A DNA stretch of 64,000 nt, taken from Candidatus Pseudomonas phytovorans (GTDB lineage Bacteria > Pseudomonadota > Gammaproteobacteria > Pseudomonadales > Pseudomonadaceae). Numbering within the stretch: position 1 is the stretch's first letter; each line of letters opens with the position of its first letter. Under the pieces are notes generated by a model. The model made no database searches and had not been told where the DNA came from. It saw nothing but the letters and a program-made list of their open reading frames with translations. This document shows positions 17,854-26,983 of the stretch, piece by piece. A program made the translations under genes and the position numbers. The DNA is taken from NCBI GenBank assembly GCA_029202525.1, contig CP119325.1, forward strand, positions 447,001-511,000, read 5' to 3'.

Positions 17854-18752
17854 CAGCCGCTGCGCTCCTGCTCCAGCCAGCTGACGAACCGCTCGATCAA
17901 CGCCCCGCGTCGCTTGCGCGGTGGCAAAACCAGATAATAGCCCCGACTTGATGTCAGGCTCCCCTCTAATGGCCGGCATAGCAACCCTTGTTCCACCAGG
18001 CTGTCCACAAGATGCCGCCAACCAATAGCCACGCCTTGGCCCGCAATCGCCGCCTGGATCAGCAAGGTGTAGTTGTCGAAGCGCAGCTGCCCCGGCGGCG
18101 GCGGACTGTCCACGCCAAACCCGCGAAACACCCCCGCCCAGTCAAACCAGCGGCTGGCCTGCTCGCCTTTCAAATGCAGCAAGGGCAAACGTTGCAAAGC
18201 CACGGCTGACAAGGGTTTACCATCGGTCAGTCGGGGGCTGCATACCGGGAAAACTTCCTCATCGAACAACCAGCGGCTTTCACCCTGATGAAAGCGCCCG
18301 TCACCAAACAGCACCGCTACGTCGATGTCCGGGCGCAACATGCCCTGGCTGCGCTCACCGGTCACCAGGCTCACATCCACCTGTGGATAAGCCTCGTGAA
18401 AACGCTGCAGCCGGGGCATCAACCAGAACGCCGCAAAGGCAAAGTCGGTAGCCACCTGCAGCACTTCGCGCTGGCCGCGCCCGCTGGCTTGGGCGATGCC
18501 GTCATCCATGGCCTGCATGCCCTGCTGGACCTGCTCGAACAACACCTGACCGGCCTCGGTCAGCTCGATACCCCGGTAAATCCGATCGAACAGCCGCGTG
18601 CCCAATTGTGCCTCCAGCCGCTTTACCTGCTGGCTTACCGCTGGCTGCGTGGTGCCCAGCTCCAGTGCCGCCGCAGTGAAACCGCGCAAACGGGCGGCGG
18701 CCTCGAACACACGCAAGGTATCCAGCGACAACTCGGCAAGATGCTCAAACAT
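17853..18752 (-). CDS. LysR regulator next to choline sulfatase
   Basis: A 299-residue LysR protein with HTH RGFTAAALELGTTQPAVSQQV near residues 24-44 and a ligand domain. It is divergent from betC, and this arrangement is conserved in pseudomonads, so it most likely controls the choline-sulfate genes. The effector would be choline sulfate or a breakdown product, by inference only. Confidence 0.88.
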   Translation of the reverse strand: MFEHLAELSLDTLRVFEAAARLRGFTAAALELGTTQPAVSQQVKRLEAQLGTRLFDRIYRGIELTEAGQVLFEQVQQGMQAMDDGIAQASGRGQREVLQVATDFAFAAFWLMPRLQRFHEAYPQVDVSLVTGERSQGMLRPDIDVAVLFGDGRFHQGESRWLFDEEVFPVCSPRLTDGKPLSAVALQRLPLLHLKGEQASRWFDWAGVFRGFGVDSPPPPGQLRFDNYTLLIQAAIAGQGVAIGWRHLVDSLVEQGLLCRPLEGSLTSSRGYYLVLPPRKRRGALIERFVSWLEQERSG

Positions 18753-18860
18753 AAGTTCAGCTAATCCCAGTCATTGCCCGGCATGGGCTTTACCCATGTT
18801 ATCCACAGTCGCATCTTGGTAGGCAAGCGGATCGCATAATCCTCAACGATGGAAGCCACC

Positions 18861-20378
18861 ATGACGCGCCCGAATATCCTGTTCATCATGGCCGACCAGA
18901 TGGCCGCGCCTTTGCTGCCGATCTACGGCCCTTCGCCCATCCAGATGCCGCACCTGAGCCGCCTGGCCGAACAGGCGGTGGTGTTCGATTCGGCCTACTG
19001 CAATAGCCCGCTGTGTGCGCCCTCGCGCTTCACCCTGGTCAGCGGCCAGTTGCCCAGCCGCATCGGCGCCTATGACAACGCCGCCGATTTCCCCGCCGAT
19101 ATACCGACTTACGCACATTACCTGCGCCGCTTGGGCTACCGCACTGCGCTGTCAGGCAAGATGCACTTCTGCGGCCCGGACCAGTTGCACGGCTACGAAG
19201 AGCGCCTGACCAGCGACATCTACCCCGCAGACTACGGCTGGGCGGTGAACTGGGACGAGCCGGATGTGCGACCGAGCTGGTACCACAACATGGCCTCGGT
19301 ACTGCAGGCCGGCCCTTGCGTGCGTACCAACCAGCTGGATTTCGACGAGGAAGTGGTGTTCAAGGCGCGCCAGTACTTATACGACCATGTGCGCGAAAAC
19401 GATGGCCGGCCGTTCTGCCTGACCGTGTCGATGACTCACCCGCACGATCCGTACACCATCCCCAAACGCTACTGGGACCGCTATGAGGGTGTGGATATCC
19501 CTCTGCCCCGTGCTGAATTCAGCCAGGCAGAGCTCGACCCGCACTCGCAGCGCCTGCTCAAGGTCTACGACCTGTGGAACAAGCCGCTGCCTGTGGAAAA
19601 GATCCGCGACGCCCGCCGCGCCTACTTCGGCGCCTGCAGCTACATCGACGACAACATCGGCCAACTGCTGCAAACCCTGGAGGAGTGCAACCTGGCCGAC
19701 GACACCCTGATCGTGTTCTCCGGCGACCACGGCGACATGCTGGGCGAACGTGGCCTCTGGTACAAGATGCACTGGTTCGAGATGTCGGCGCGGGTACCGC
19801 TGCTGATCCACGCGCCGAAGCACTTCGCCGCAGGGCGGATCAGCGCCTCCGTGTCGACCTGCGACCTGCTGCCAACCTTGGTGGAGCTGGCCGGCGGGGC
19901 GGTGGATAAAGACTTGCACCTGGACGGCCACTCACTGCTCAGCCACCTGCAAGGGCAGGGCGGCCACGACGAAGTGATCGGCGAGTACATGGCCGAAGGC
20001 ACCGTCGGCCCGCTGATGATGATCCGCCGCGGGCTCTACAAGTTCGTGTACAGCGAAGACGACCCATGTCTACTCTATGACCTGAGCCGCGACCCGCACG
20101 AGCGGGAGAACCTCACCGGCAGCCCGGACCACCAGGCGCTGCTGCAGGCATTTGTCGATGAAGCACAACAGCGTTGGGATATCCCCAGCCTGCGCCAGCA
20201 GGTACTGGCCAGCCAGCGCCGCCGCCGCCTGGTGGCCGAAGCGCTGGCCATCGGCAAGCTGAAAAGCTGGGACCACCAACCGCTGGTGGATGCCAGCCAA
20301 CAGTACATGCGCAACCACATCGATCTCGACGACCTCGAGCGCAAGGCACGTTATCCACAGCCCGCCCCCCTGGATTGA
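18861..20378 (+). CDS. betC: Choline-sulfatase
   Basis: Hydrolyses choline O-sulfate to choline and sulfate, feeding glycine-betaine synthesis and sulfur supply. The sulfatase signature CAPSR at residues 52-56 supplies the cysteine that becomes formylglycine, and metal ligands are seen in MADQM and FSGDHGDMLGE. The tail VLASQRRRRLVAEAL fits the choline-sulfatase C-terminal region. I chose the second ATG because GGAAG precedes it by six bases; the first ATG, four codons upstream, lacks a site. Confidence 0.93.
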   Translation: MTRPNILFIMADQMAAPLLPIYGPSPIQMPHLSRLAEQAVVFDSAYCNSPLCAPSRFTLVSGQLPSRIGAYDNAADFPADIPTYAHYLRRLGYRTALSGKMHFCGPDQLHGYEERLTSDIYPADYGWAVNWDEPDVRPSWYHNMASVLQAGPCVRTNQLDFDEEVVFKARQYLYDHVRENDGRPFCLTVSMTHPHDPYTIPKRYWDRYEGVDIPLPRAEFSQAELDPHSQRLLKVYDLWNKPLPVEKIRDARRAYFGACSYIDDNIGQLLQTLEECNLADDTLIVFSGDHGDMLGERGLWYKMHWFEMSARVPLLIHAPKHFAAGRISASVSTCDLLPTLVELAGGAVDKDLHLDGHSLLSHLQGQGGHDEVIGEYMAEGTVGPLMMIRRGLYKFVYSEDDPCLLYDLSRDPHERENLTGSPDHQALLQAFVDEAQQRWDIPSLRQQVLASQRRRRLVAEALAIGKLKSWDHQPLVDASQQYMRNHIDLDDLERKARYPQPAPLD

Positions 20379-20392
20379 GAAGAGAGGCCGCC

Positions 20393-21316
20393 ATGCACAA
20401 GTTCTCCGCCGCCGTGTTCGCCCTGGCCCTGGGCGCCACCACGGCCCACGCCGCCGACAGCGAAGCACAATGCAGTACCGTGAAAATGGCCGACCCCGGC
20501 TGGAGTGATATTGCCTCAACCAACGCAGTAGCCCGCCTGCTGCTGGAAAGTCTGGGCTACCAGGTGAAAATCGACAGCCTGGCCGTGCCGATCATCTACG
20601 GCGGCTTGAAGGACGGCCGGGTCGATGCCTTCCTGGGCAACTGGATGCCGGCCCAGCAGGGCTTTCATGACAAGTTCATCGCCAACGGCGATGTGCAGCA
20701 GCTGTCACGCAACCTGGAGGGAACCGAGTTCACCCTGGCAGTGCCCGACTATGTGTGGAATGCCGGGGTGAAGGACTTTGCCGATCTGCAAAAGCATGCC
20801 GACCAGTTCGACAAGAAGCTGTACGGGATCGGTTCCGGCGCGCCCGCCAACCTGTCCCTGAAAGAAATCATCGACAAGAATGAATTCGACCTTGGTCAGT
20901 GGAAGCTGGTGGAGTCCAGCGAGCAGGCCATGCTGGCCCAGGTCGACCGGGCGGTGAAGAAGCAGCAGTTCATCACCTTCCTCGGCTGGACCCCGCACCC
21001 GATGAACGTAAAGCTGAAGATGCATTACCTCACCGGTGGGGAAAAGTGGTTCGGTAGCAAAGGCGAGGTGTACACGCTGACGCGCAAGGGTTATCCACAA
21101 GCCTGCCCGAATGCGGCGAAGCTGTTGGCTAACCTGAAGTTCACACTGGACATGGAAAACAGCATCATGGCCCAGGTTGTGGACAAGAAGATCAGCTTCG
21201 ACGACGCGGCCAGAGCTTGGGTGAAAACGCACCCCGAGTTGCTGGAGGGGTGGTTGGCTGGGGTCACTACCAAAGCCGATGGCAATGCCCTGCAGGCCGT
21301 CCAAGCCAAACTGTAA
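20393..21316 (+). CDS. Periplasmic choline/betaine-type binding protein
   Basis: A 307-residue protein with a signal peptide (cleavage after TAHA) and the OpuAC-type fold of quaternary-amine binding proteins. Aromatic residues that could box a trimethylammonium group include W in DPGWSDIAS, W in LGNWMPAQ and W in FLGWTPHPMN. It is 14 bases after betC, so co-transcribed. No ABC permease or ATPase gene is nearby, so it must work with a transporter encoded elsewhere. Confidence 0.87.
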   Translation: MHKFSAAVFALALGATTAHAADSEAQCSTVKMADPGWSDIASTNAVARLLLESLGYQVKIDSLAVPIIYGGLKDGRVDAFLGNWMPAQQGFHDKFIANGDVQQLSRNLEGTEFTLAVPDYVWNAGVKDFADLQKHADQFDKKLYGIGSGAPANLSLKEIIDKNEFDLGQWKLVESSEQAMLAQVDRAVKKQQFITFLGWTPHPMNVKLKMHYLTGGEKWFGSKGEVYTLTRKGYPQACPNAAKLLANLKFTLDMENSIMAQVVDKKISFDDAARAWVKTHPELLEGWLAGVTTKADGNALQAVQAKL

Positions 21317-21336
21317 TCTCGCAAGCAATACACTTC

Positions 21337-21442
21337 CCCTGTGGGAGCGGGCAAGCCCGCGAAGAGACCACCGCGGTGGATGGCACCGGCTTTGCCGGTG
21401 TTCGCGGCGGTTCGGCGCCCCGACATGCCCGCTCCCACAGGG
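21337..21442. repeat. REP inverted pair with internal hairpin
   Basis: Facing REP cores enclose a spacer with a CACCGGCTTTGCCGGTG hairpin and a related degenerate arm. It lies between the binding-protein gene and the downstream SulP gene. Confidence 0.88.
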
Positions 21443-21474
21443 TTTGGCGAAACCTTAAGGATTGTGGATAAACC

Positions 21475-23040
21475 ATGCATCGCCTCACTCAACTGCTGCC
21501 TTTCCTCTCCTGGCTACCGCACCAATCGGGCCGCAGCCTGCGTCAGGACCTGCTGGTGGGCCTGAGCGGTGCCATCCTCGCCCTCCCGCAATCCATCGCC
21601 TACGCCCTGATCGCAGGCCTGCCTGCCGAGTACGGCCTGTACGCCGCCATCGTTCCGGTACTGATCGCCTGCCTGTGGGGCTCATCCTGGCACCTGATCT
21701 GCGGCCCGACCGCTGCCATTTCCATTGTGCTCTACGCCAGCATCAGCCCGCTGGCCGTGGCCGGTAGTGCCGATTACATCACCCTGGTGCTGCTGCTGAC
21801 CTTTCTCGGTGGCATCTTCCAGCTGCTGCTCGGGCTTTTGCGCTTTGGCGCGCTGGTCAATTTCGTTTCCCATTCCGTGGTGCTCGGCTTCACGCTGGGT
21901 GCTGCCATCGTGATCGCCCTGGGCCAACTGCCCAACCTGCTGGGCATGGACCTGCCCAGCCAGGCCACGGCGCTGAAAACCGTCCAGGACCTGGCCAGCC
22001 ATGCCGGTGAGGTCGACTTGCCATCGCTGGTCCTGGGGCTGGCCACTGTGGTGCTCGGCGTAGCGTTCAAGCTATGGCGCCCACGCTGGCCAAGCCTGTT
22101 GATAAGTCTGATTGTGGTCAGCGGGGTGGCTTGGCTGCTGCCAGGCTGGTTTGGCCATGTGCCGCGGGTGGCAGCCTTCGCCGGGCGGCTGCCGCCCCTC
22201 AGCCCGCTGCCTTTGCTGGATGTGGAACTGATGCTGCGCCTGCTGCCCAGTGCCGTGGCAGTAGGCATGCTGGGGCTGGTCACCAGCCTGTCGATCGCCC
22301 GCTCGTTGTCTGCGCGCTCGGAACAGCTGATCGACCCCGACCAGGAAATACGCGCACAGGGCCTGTCGAACATCGTCGGTGCATTTTTCTCCGGCTACCT
22401 GTCTGCCGGTTCCTTCACCCGCTCGGGCCTAAGCTACGAGGCGGGTGCCCGCTCGCCCATGGCCGGGGTGTTCTCGGCGCTGTGGGTGGCGTTGTTTGCC
22501 GTTACCGGTGCCGGCCTGATCGCACACCTGCCGATACCGGCCATGGCTGGCAGTATTCTGCTGATCTGCTGGGGGTTGGTGGACCATCGGGGAATTCGCG
22601 CGCTCTTTCGGGTCAGCCGCTCAGAGTTTCTGGTGATGGCGCTGACAGCGGCGGCGACCTTGTTGCTGGAGTTGCAGACAGCGATCTATGCCGGGGTGCT
22701 GGCGTCGCTGTTCTTCTATTTGAAGCGCACTTCACGGCCACGGGTACAGCAAAGCCGTGAAGGCGATGCCGATGTGTTACGGGTTGGTGGGTCGATCTTC
22801 TTTGGCGCGGCGCATTATCTGCAGGTGCGCTTGCAGCGTTGCCAAGGGCCGCATGTGGTGATCGATGCCCGGCAGGTGAATTTCATTGATTACTCGGGTG
22901 TGGATATGTTGCATCGCGAGGCGCGGCGGTTAATGCGAATGGGGGGGAGTTTGACCTTGCATCGGGCCAGGCCGCAGGTAATCGAGGAATTGCAGAAGCT
23001 GGAAGGGGTTGAGTTGTGTCCGATCCGATTTGAGGAGTGA
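21475..23040 (+). CDS. SulP family transporter of the choline-sulfate locus
   Basis: A 521-residue membrane protein with the SulP core (LPQSIAYALIAGLPAEYGLYAAIVP, CGPTAAISIVLYA) and a C-terminal STAS domain (VNFIDYSGVDMLHREARRL). The location after betC and its binding protein suggests it moves choline sulfate or the sulfate released from it. The direction and substrate cannot be read from the sequence. It is only distantly similar to the SulP at 1.6 kb. Confidence 0.87.
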   Translation: MHRLTQLLPFLSWLPHQSGRSLRQDLLVGLSGAILALPQSIAYALIAGLPAEYGLYAAIVPVLIACLWGSSWHLICGPTAAISIVLYASISPLAVAGSADYITLVLLLTFLGGIFQLLLGLLRFGALVNFVSHSVVLGFTLGAAIVIALGQLPNLLGMDLPSQATALKTVQDLASHAGEVDLPSLVLGLATVVLGVAFKLWRPRWPSLLISLIVVSGVAWLLPGWFGHVPRVAAFAGRLPPLSPLPLLDVELMLRLLPSAVAVGMLGLVTSLSIARSLSARSEQLIDPDQEIRAQGLSNIVGAFFSGYLSAGSFTRSGLSYEAGARSPMAGVFSALWVALFAVTGAGLIAHLPIPAMAGSILLICWGLVDHRGIRALFRVSRSEFLVMALTAAATLLLELQTAIYAGVLASLFFYLKRTSRPRVQQSREGDADVLRVGGSIFFGAAHYLQVRLQRCQGPHVVIDARQVNFIDYSGVDMLHREARRLMRMGGSLTLHRARPQVIEELQKLEGVELCPIRFEE

Positions 23041-23052
23041 CGCTGAGATCCT

Positions 23053-23170
23053 GGGGCTGCTTTGCAGCCCATCGCCGGCAAGCCAGCTCCCACATTGATC
23101 GCGCCGACCTGAAGGCCTGTGCAGTACCTGTGGGAGCTGGCTTGCCGGCGATGGGCCGCAGAGCGGCCCC
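23053..23170. repeat. Inverted pair of the second REP-like family
   Basis: Same architecture as the element at 9149-9266: GGGGCTGCTTTGCAGCCC caps one end, GGGCCGCAGAGCGGCCCC the other, and the arms contain GCCGGCAAGCCAGCTCCCAC. It lies between convergent genes. Confidence 0.85.
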
Positions 23171-23177
23171 GACAATT

Positions 23178-24002
23178 TCAGCCCCGAGCCAGTTGCCGGC
23201 GCAGCTCCGCCAACACTGGCGCGGTATCAGGCCGAATGCCCCGCCAGATAAAGAAGGCTTCAGCCGCCTGCTCAGCCAGCATCCCCAACCCATCCAGCAC
23301 CTTTGCCGCGCCCAGGTCAGTAGCCCACTGGCAAAACGGCGTCGGCGCCTTGCCATACATCATGTCGTAGCAAACCGTGCGCCCCGCCTCGACCAAACTG
23401 TCGGCAATCGGCGGCATCTCACCGGCCAGACTCGCCGAAGTGGCATTGATGATCACATCCACCGGTTCCTGCAACCAGGCAAACCCGCTGGCCACTACCG
23501 GCCCCAACTCATCGAACTCACGCGCCAGCTGCTCGGCCTTTTCCACGGTACGGTTGGCAATCACCAGCGACTGCGGCTTGTGCGCCAGGAGCGGCTCCAG
23601 CACGCCACGCACGGCACCACCGGCACCGAGGATGAGAATGCGCTTCCCGGCCAGCTCAACGCCGGCATTCACCGTCAGGTCACGCACAAGGCCAGCGCCA
23701 TCGGTGTTGTCTCCCTGCAAGGTGCCGTCGGCCAGCTTGCTCAGCGTGTTCACTGCACCCGCGCGTTGGGCACGCGGGGTGAGGCGGTCGCACAGGCGGT
23801 AGGCCTCTTCCTTGAACGGCACGGTCACATTGCCACCGCTGCCTTGCTTGAAGAAGCCGCGAGCGCAATCGCTGAACTCGTCCAGCGGCGCCAGCAGGGT
23901 GGCGTATTCCAGGTCCTGCCCGGTCTGCTCGGCAAACAGGCGATGGATCAGCGGCGACTTGCTGTGGCCGATGGGATTACCAAAAACGACGTACTGGTCC
24001 AT
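23178..24002 (-). CDS. aroE: Shikimate dehydrogenase
   Basis: Reduces 3-dehydroshikimate with NADPH in aromatic amino acid synthesis. The shikimate-binding serines are in GNPIGHSKSPLIH, the catalytic lysine in TVPFKEEAYRL, and the NADP loop is ILGAGGAVRG. The ATG follows AAGGAG by six bases; an in-frame upstream start would add seven residues. It is downstream of hemF, probably in one operon. Confidence 0.95.
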   Translation of the reverse strand: MDQYVVFGNPIGHSKSPLIHRLFAEQTGQDLEYATLLAPLDEFSDCARGFFKQGSGGNVTVPFKEEAYRLCDRLTPRAQRAGAVNTLSKLADGTLQGDNTDGAGLVRDLTVNAGVELAGKRILILGAGGAVRGVLEPLLAHKPQSLVIANRTVEKAEQLAREFDELGPVVASGFAWLQEPVDVIINATSASLAGEMPPIADSLVEAGRTVCYDMMYGKAPTPFCQWATDLGAAKVLDGLGMLAEQAAEAFFIWRGIRPDTAPVLAELRRQLARG

Positions 24003-24027
24003 GACGGCTCCTTGTTTATCCACAAGC

Positions 24028-24939
24028 TTACTGGTCGAGCCAGTCGCGGTCCTGCAGGAAGTACTCGGTCAGGCGCGCTTCTTCACTGCCGGGCGTAGCC
24101 TTCCAGTCGTAGCCCCAGCGCACCTGCGGCGGCAGCGACATCAGGATGGACTCGGTGCGGCCACCGGACTGCAGGCCGAACAGGGTGCCACGGTCATAGA
24201 CCAGGTTGAACTCCACGTAGCGACCACGGCGGTATTCCTGGAACTCGCGCTGCTGCGGGGTGTAAGGCGTGTCCTTGCGGCGCTGGACGATCGGCAGGTA
24301 GGCGTTGACGAAGGCATCGCCGATGGCGCGGATGAAAGCGAAGCAGGTGTCGAAGTCCCACTCGTTCAGGTCATCGAAGAACAGGCCGCCAATACCGCGT
24401 GGCTCACCACGGTGCTTGAGGTGGAAATAGCGGTCGCACCAGGCTTTGTAGCGCGGGTAAACGTCGGCGCCGAACGGTGCACAGGCCTGCTCAGCCACGC
24501 GGTGCCAATGAATGCAGTCTTCCTCGACGCCGTAGTACGGGGTCAGGTCGAAGCCGCCGCCAAACCACCACACCGCCTCTTCACCTTCCTTTTCGGCAAT
24601 GAAGAAACGCACGTTGGCGTGGGAAGTGGGTACATGCGGGTTGTGCGGGTGGATCACCAGCGACACACCCAAGGCCTCGAAGCCACGGCCTGCCAGCTCG
24701 GGGCGGTGGGCACTGGCCGAAGGTGGCAGGCCGGTGCCGAAAACGTGAGAGAAGTTGACCCCGCCTTTCTCGATCACCTTGCCGTCGCCGATCACCCGCG
24801 TGCGGCCCCCGCCACCGGCTTCGCGCACCCAGGCATCCTCGACGAAGCGGGCACCGCCGTCTTCGGTTTCGAGGGCAGAGCAGATGCGGTCTTGCAGGTC
24901 GAGCAGGTAGGCTTTCACGGCCTCGGTGCGGCTAGTCAT
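24028..24939 (-). CDS. hemF: Oxygen-dependent coproporphyrinogen III oxidase
   Basis: Converts coproporphyrinogen III to protoporphyrinogen IX using O2 in heme synthesis. The family blocks GGVNFSHVFG, HPHNPHVPTSHANVRFF and GGFDLTPYYG are all present, and 303 residues is the usual length. The ATG that opens MTSRTEAVK was chosen over an upstream one because relatives begin there. It precedes aroE and is divergent from qor. Confidence 0.95.
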   Translation of the reverse strand: MTSRTEAVKAYLLDLQDRICSALETEDGGARFVEDAWVREAGGGGRTRVIGDGKVIEKGGVNFSHVFGTGLPPSASAHRPELAGRGFEALGVSLVIHPHNPHVPTSHANVRFFIAEKEGEEAVWWFGGGFDLTPYYGVEEDCIHWHRVAEQACAPFGADVYPRYKAWCDRYFHLKHRGEPRGIGGLFFDDLNEWDFDTCFAFIRAIGDAFVNAYLPIVQRRKDTPYTPQQREFQEYRRGRYVEFNLVYDRGTLFGLQSGGRTESILMSLPPQVRWGYDWKATPGSEEARLTEYFLQDRDWLDQ

Positions 24940-25074
24940 CGGGTCACCAGAAACGGGCAGGGAAGAATTCGCCGCGTAGCATACCACCGCCAACGCACGC
25001 GCCGCAGTTGACGGCGATCAAGCAAAGGCGTCCGATAGAAGGCCTTTTCCCGATCCCGACTACAGGAGTGCGAG

Positions 25075-26052
25075 ATGGCCAAGCGTATCCAGTTCAGCCA
25101 GCATGGCGGCCCGGAAGTGCTGCAGTTTGTGGAATTTGAACCCACCCCGCCCGGGCCACAGCAGGTGCGCGTGCGTAACCATGCGATTGGCCTGAACTTC
25201 ATCGACACGTACTTTCGCAGCGGGCTGTATGCGCCGCCGTCCCTGCCTTCTGGCCTGGGTACCGAAGCGGCCGGCGTGGTCGAGGCCGTGGGCGAGGGTG
25301 TGACCCGCCTGAAGGTGGGAGACCGCGTGGCCCATGCCGGCGGCCCGCTGGGCGCGTATAGCGAGGTGCATACGCTGCCGGAGGCCAACCTGGTCAAGCT
25401 GCCGGACAACATCAGCTTCGAGCAAGCGGCGGCGGTGATGCTCAAGGGTTTGACCGTGCAATACCTGCTGAAGCAGACCTATGAAGTCAAACCGGGCGAC
25501 GTGATTCTGTTCCACGCTGCTGCTGGTGGCGTGGGTTCATTGGCGTGCCAGTGGGCCAAGGCGCTGGGCGCCAAGCTGATCGGCACCGTGAGTTCTGCCG
25601 AGAAGGCCGAGCGGGCCAAGGCGCTGGGGGCTTGGGAAACCATCGACTACAGCCATGAAGATGTGGCCAAGCGCGTGCTGGAGCTGACCGACGGCAAGAA
25701 ATGCCCCGTGGTGTATGACGGCGTGGGCGCCGATACCTGGCTGACTTCGCTGGACTGCCTGCAGCCACGGGGGTTGATGGTGAGCTTTGGTAATGCGTCG
25801 GGCGCGGTGAGCGGGGTGAACCTGGGGATTCTGGCGCAGAAGGGCTCGCTGTATGTGACCCGGCCGACCTTGGCGACCTATGCCAACAATGCCGAGAACA
25901 CCCAGGCCATGGCCGATGACCTGTTTGCGATGATTGGTAGCGGCAAGTTGGTTGTGGATATTCAGCAAAGGTATCCGCTGAGTGAGGCGGCGAAGGCGCA
26001 GGCTGAGCTGTCGGCGCGGCGGACTGTGGGGTCTACTGTTTTGTTGCCCTAA
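25075..26052 (+). CDS. qor: NADPH:quinone reductase (zeta-crystallin type)
   Basis: A 325-residue zinc-free medium-chain dehydrogenase/reductase. The NADPH loop is AAAGGVGSLACQWAKALGA and the opening AKRIQFSQHGGPEVLQ is typical of Qor. It reduces quinones by one electron. The ATG follows AGGAG. The position beside hemF and aroE is the same in other pseudomonads. Confidence 0.93.
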   Translation: MAKRIQFSQHGGPEVLQFVEFEPTPPGPQQVRVRNHAIGLNFIDTYFRSGLYAPPSLPSGLGTEAAGVVEAVGEGVTRLKVGDRVAHAGGPLGAYSEVHTLPEANLVKLPDNISFEQAAAVMLKGLTVQYLLKQTYEVKPGDVILFHAAAGGVGSLACQWAKALGAKLIGTVSSAEKAERAKALGAWETIDYSHEDVAKRVLELTDGKKCPVVYDGVGADTWLTSLDCLQPRGLMVSFGNASGAVSGVNLGILAQKGSLYVTRPTLATYANNAENTQAMADDLFAMIGSGKLVVDIQQRYPLSEAAKAQAELSARRTVGSTVLLP

Positions 26053-26190
26053 CAGTACGTGCATGCACGGCACGCGAGAAAAAGGTCCCGGCTTGACCGT
26101 ACAGATTCGAAGGCGTAGCCTTTCAGCTTGAGGATGTGCTGGTGCGCCGGTTGTTTCAAGTTATCCGGGCGAGTGCATCCCCAGCATTTA

Positions 26191-26216
26191 GGCCGCTTAA
26201 GCGGCCTTTATTTTTT
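26191..26216 (+). terminator. Rho-independent terminator after qor region
   Basis: GGCCGC-TTAA-GCGGCC is followed by TTTATTTTTT, a good intrinsic terminator on the plus strand. Its U-tract also contains the stop codon of the convergent minus-strand gene. Confidence 0.75.
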
Positions 26217-26651
26217 GGGCTTGTTTCTATCCCCTTTAGGGATGATGGAATAGAGCTCTGCTTTGGGCTTGCGGGCCGTCAGTTCAAAAATCGCCTCATC
26301 AAAAATTTCATTGCCATAGCCATCGTCACGACCAATCGTGCTGCGAAGAGCGGTCATGCGCGTAGCGCTCTTCCAGATCGACGTCGCCGCCAACGCTGCC
26401 TTGATCTGCAGAACCATGTCATCAATGGTATATCCATCCCGTATCACCCGGCTTCTGTAGGCATGGCTGCCGATAAAGACAATCCCTGGGTCCTCCAGCA
26501 GTGGCAAGTCCTGCGCCTCTTTTTGCCTATTGATCGCTTCGAACTGTTCTGCGGTGAACCTACCAATTTCCACTGCTCTGACCCGGTTGTTGGACACGAG
26601 CTGCTCGAGATTGGCCCTTATGAGGTATTCGGCATTTTCGAATAGCGGCAT
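26208..26651 (-). CDS. Hypothetical protein, probably acquired
   Basis: A 147-residue soluble protein with no domain I can name. Visible blocks are GIVFIGSHAYRSRVIRDGYTIDDMV, a hydrophobic helix, and a charged end (AELYSIIPKGDRNKPKK). Base composition is clearly lower in GC than the flanking qor and tsaC genes, which are usually close neighbours, so this gene looks inserted. The start ATG has only a weak GGGA before it. Confidence 0.6.
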   Translation of the reverse strand: MPLFENAEYLIRANLEQLVSNNRVRAVEIGRFTAEQFEAINRQKEAQDLPLLEDPGIVFIGSHAYRSRVIRDGYTIDDMVLQIKAALAATSIWKSATRMTALRSTIGRDDGYGNEIFDEAIFELTARKPKAELYSIIPKGDRNKPKK

Positions 26652-26859
26652 TTTTCCCGTGCTACCGCCGACCCTTGCCGGCGCCCCCTCGCTACAAAGA
26701 CCAAACGCCGACGATGCGACGCATGGCTAGCAAACTAGAGACTGGGGTTTCTCCAGGGAAGGTGACGGCTTAGGACACGGGCAGTAGGAAGTTTCCTAAA
26801 CTGTGCACCGGACAACCATTCGAGACAAAATCAGAAAAATCTGCGGGGACTTGGCTCTA

Positions 26860-26951
26860 CCCTGTGGGAGCGGGCAGGCCCGCGAACACGGGCGAAGCCC
26901 GTGCCAGGCACCGAGTTGGATTCTTCGCGGGCGCGCCCGCTCCCACAGGGG
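26860..26951. repeat. REP inverted pair
   Basis: Facing REP cores (CCTGTGGGAGCGGGC and complement) enclose an internal hairpin ACACGGGCGAAGCCCGTG. It follows the tsaC stop codon. Confidence 0.9.
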
Positions 26952-26983
26952 CCCGAGTCCACCCGCCAGCGCTGCGGATAGAT

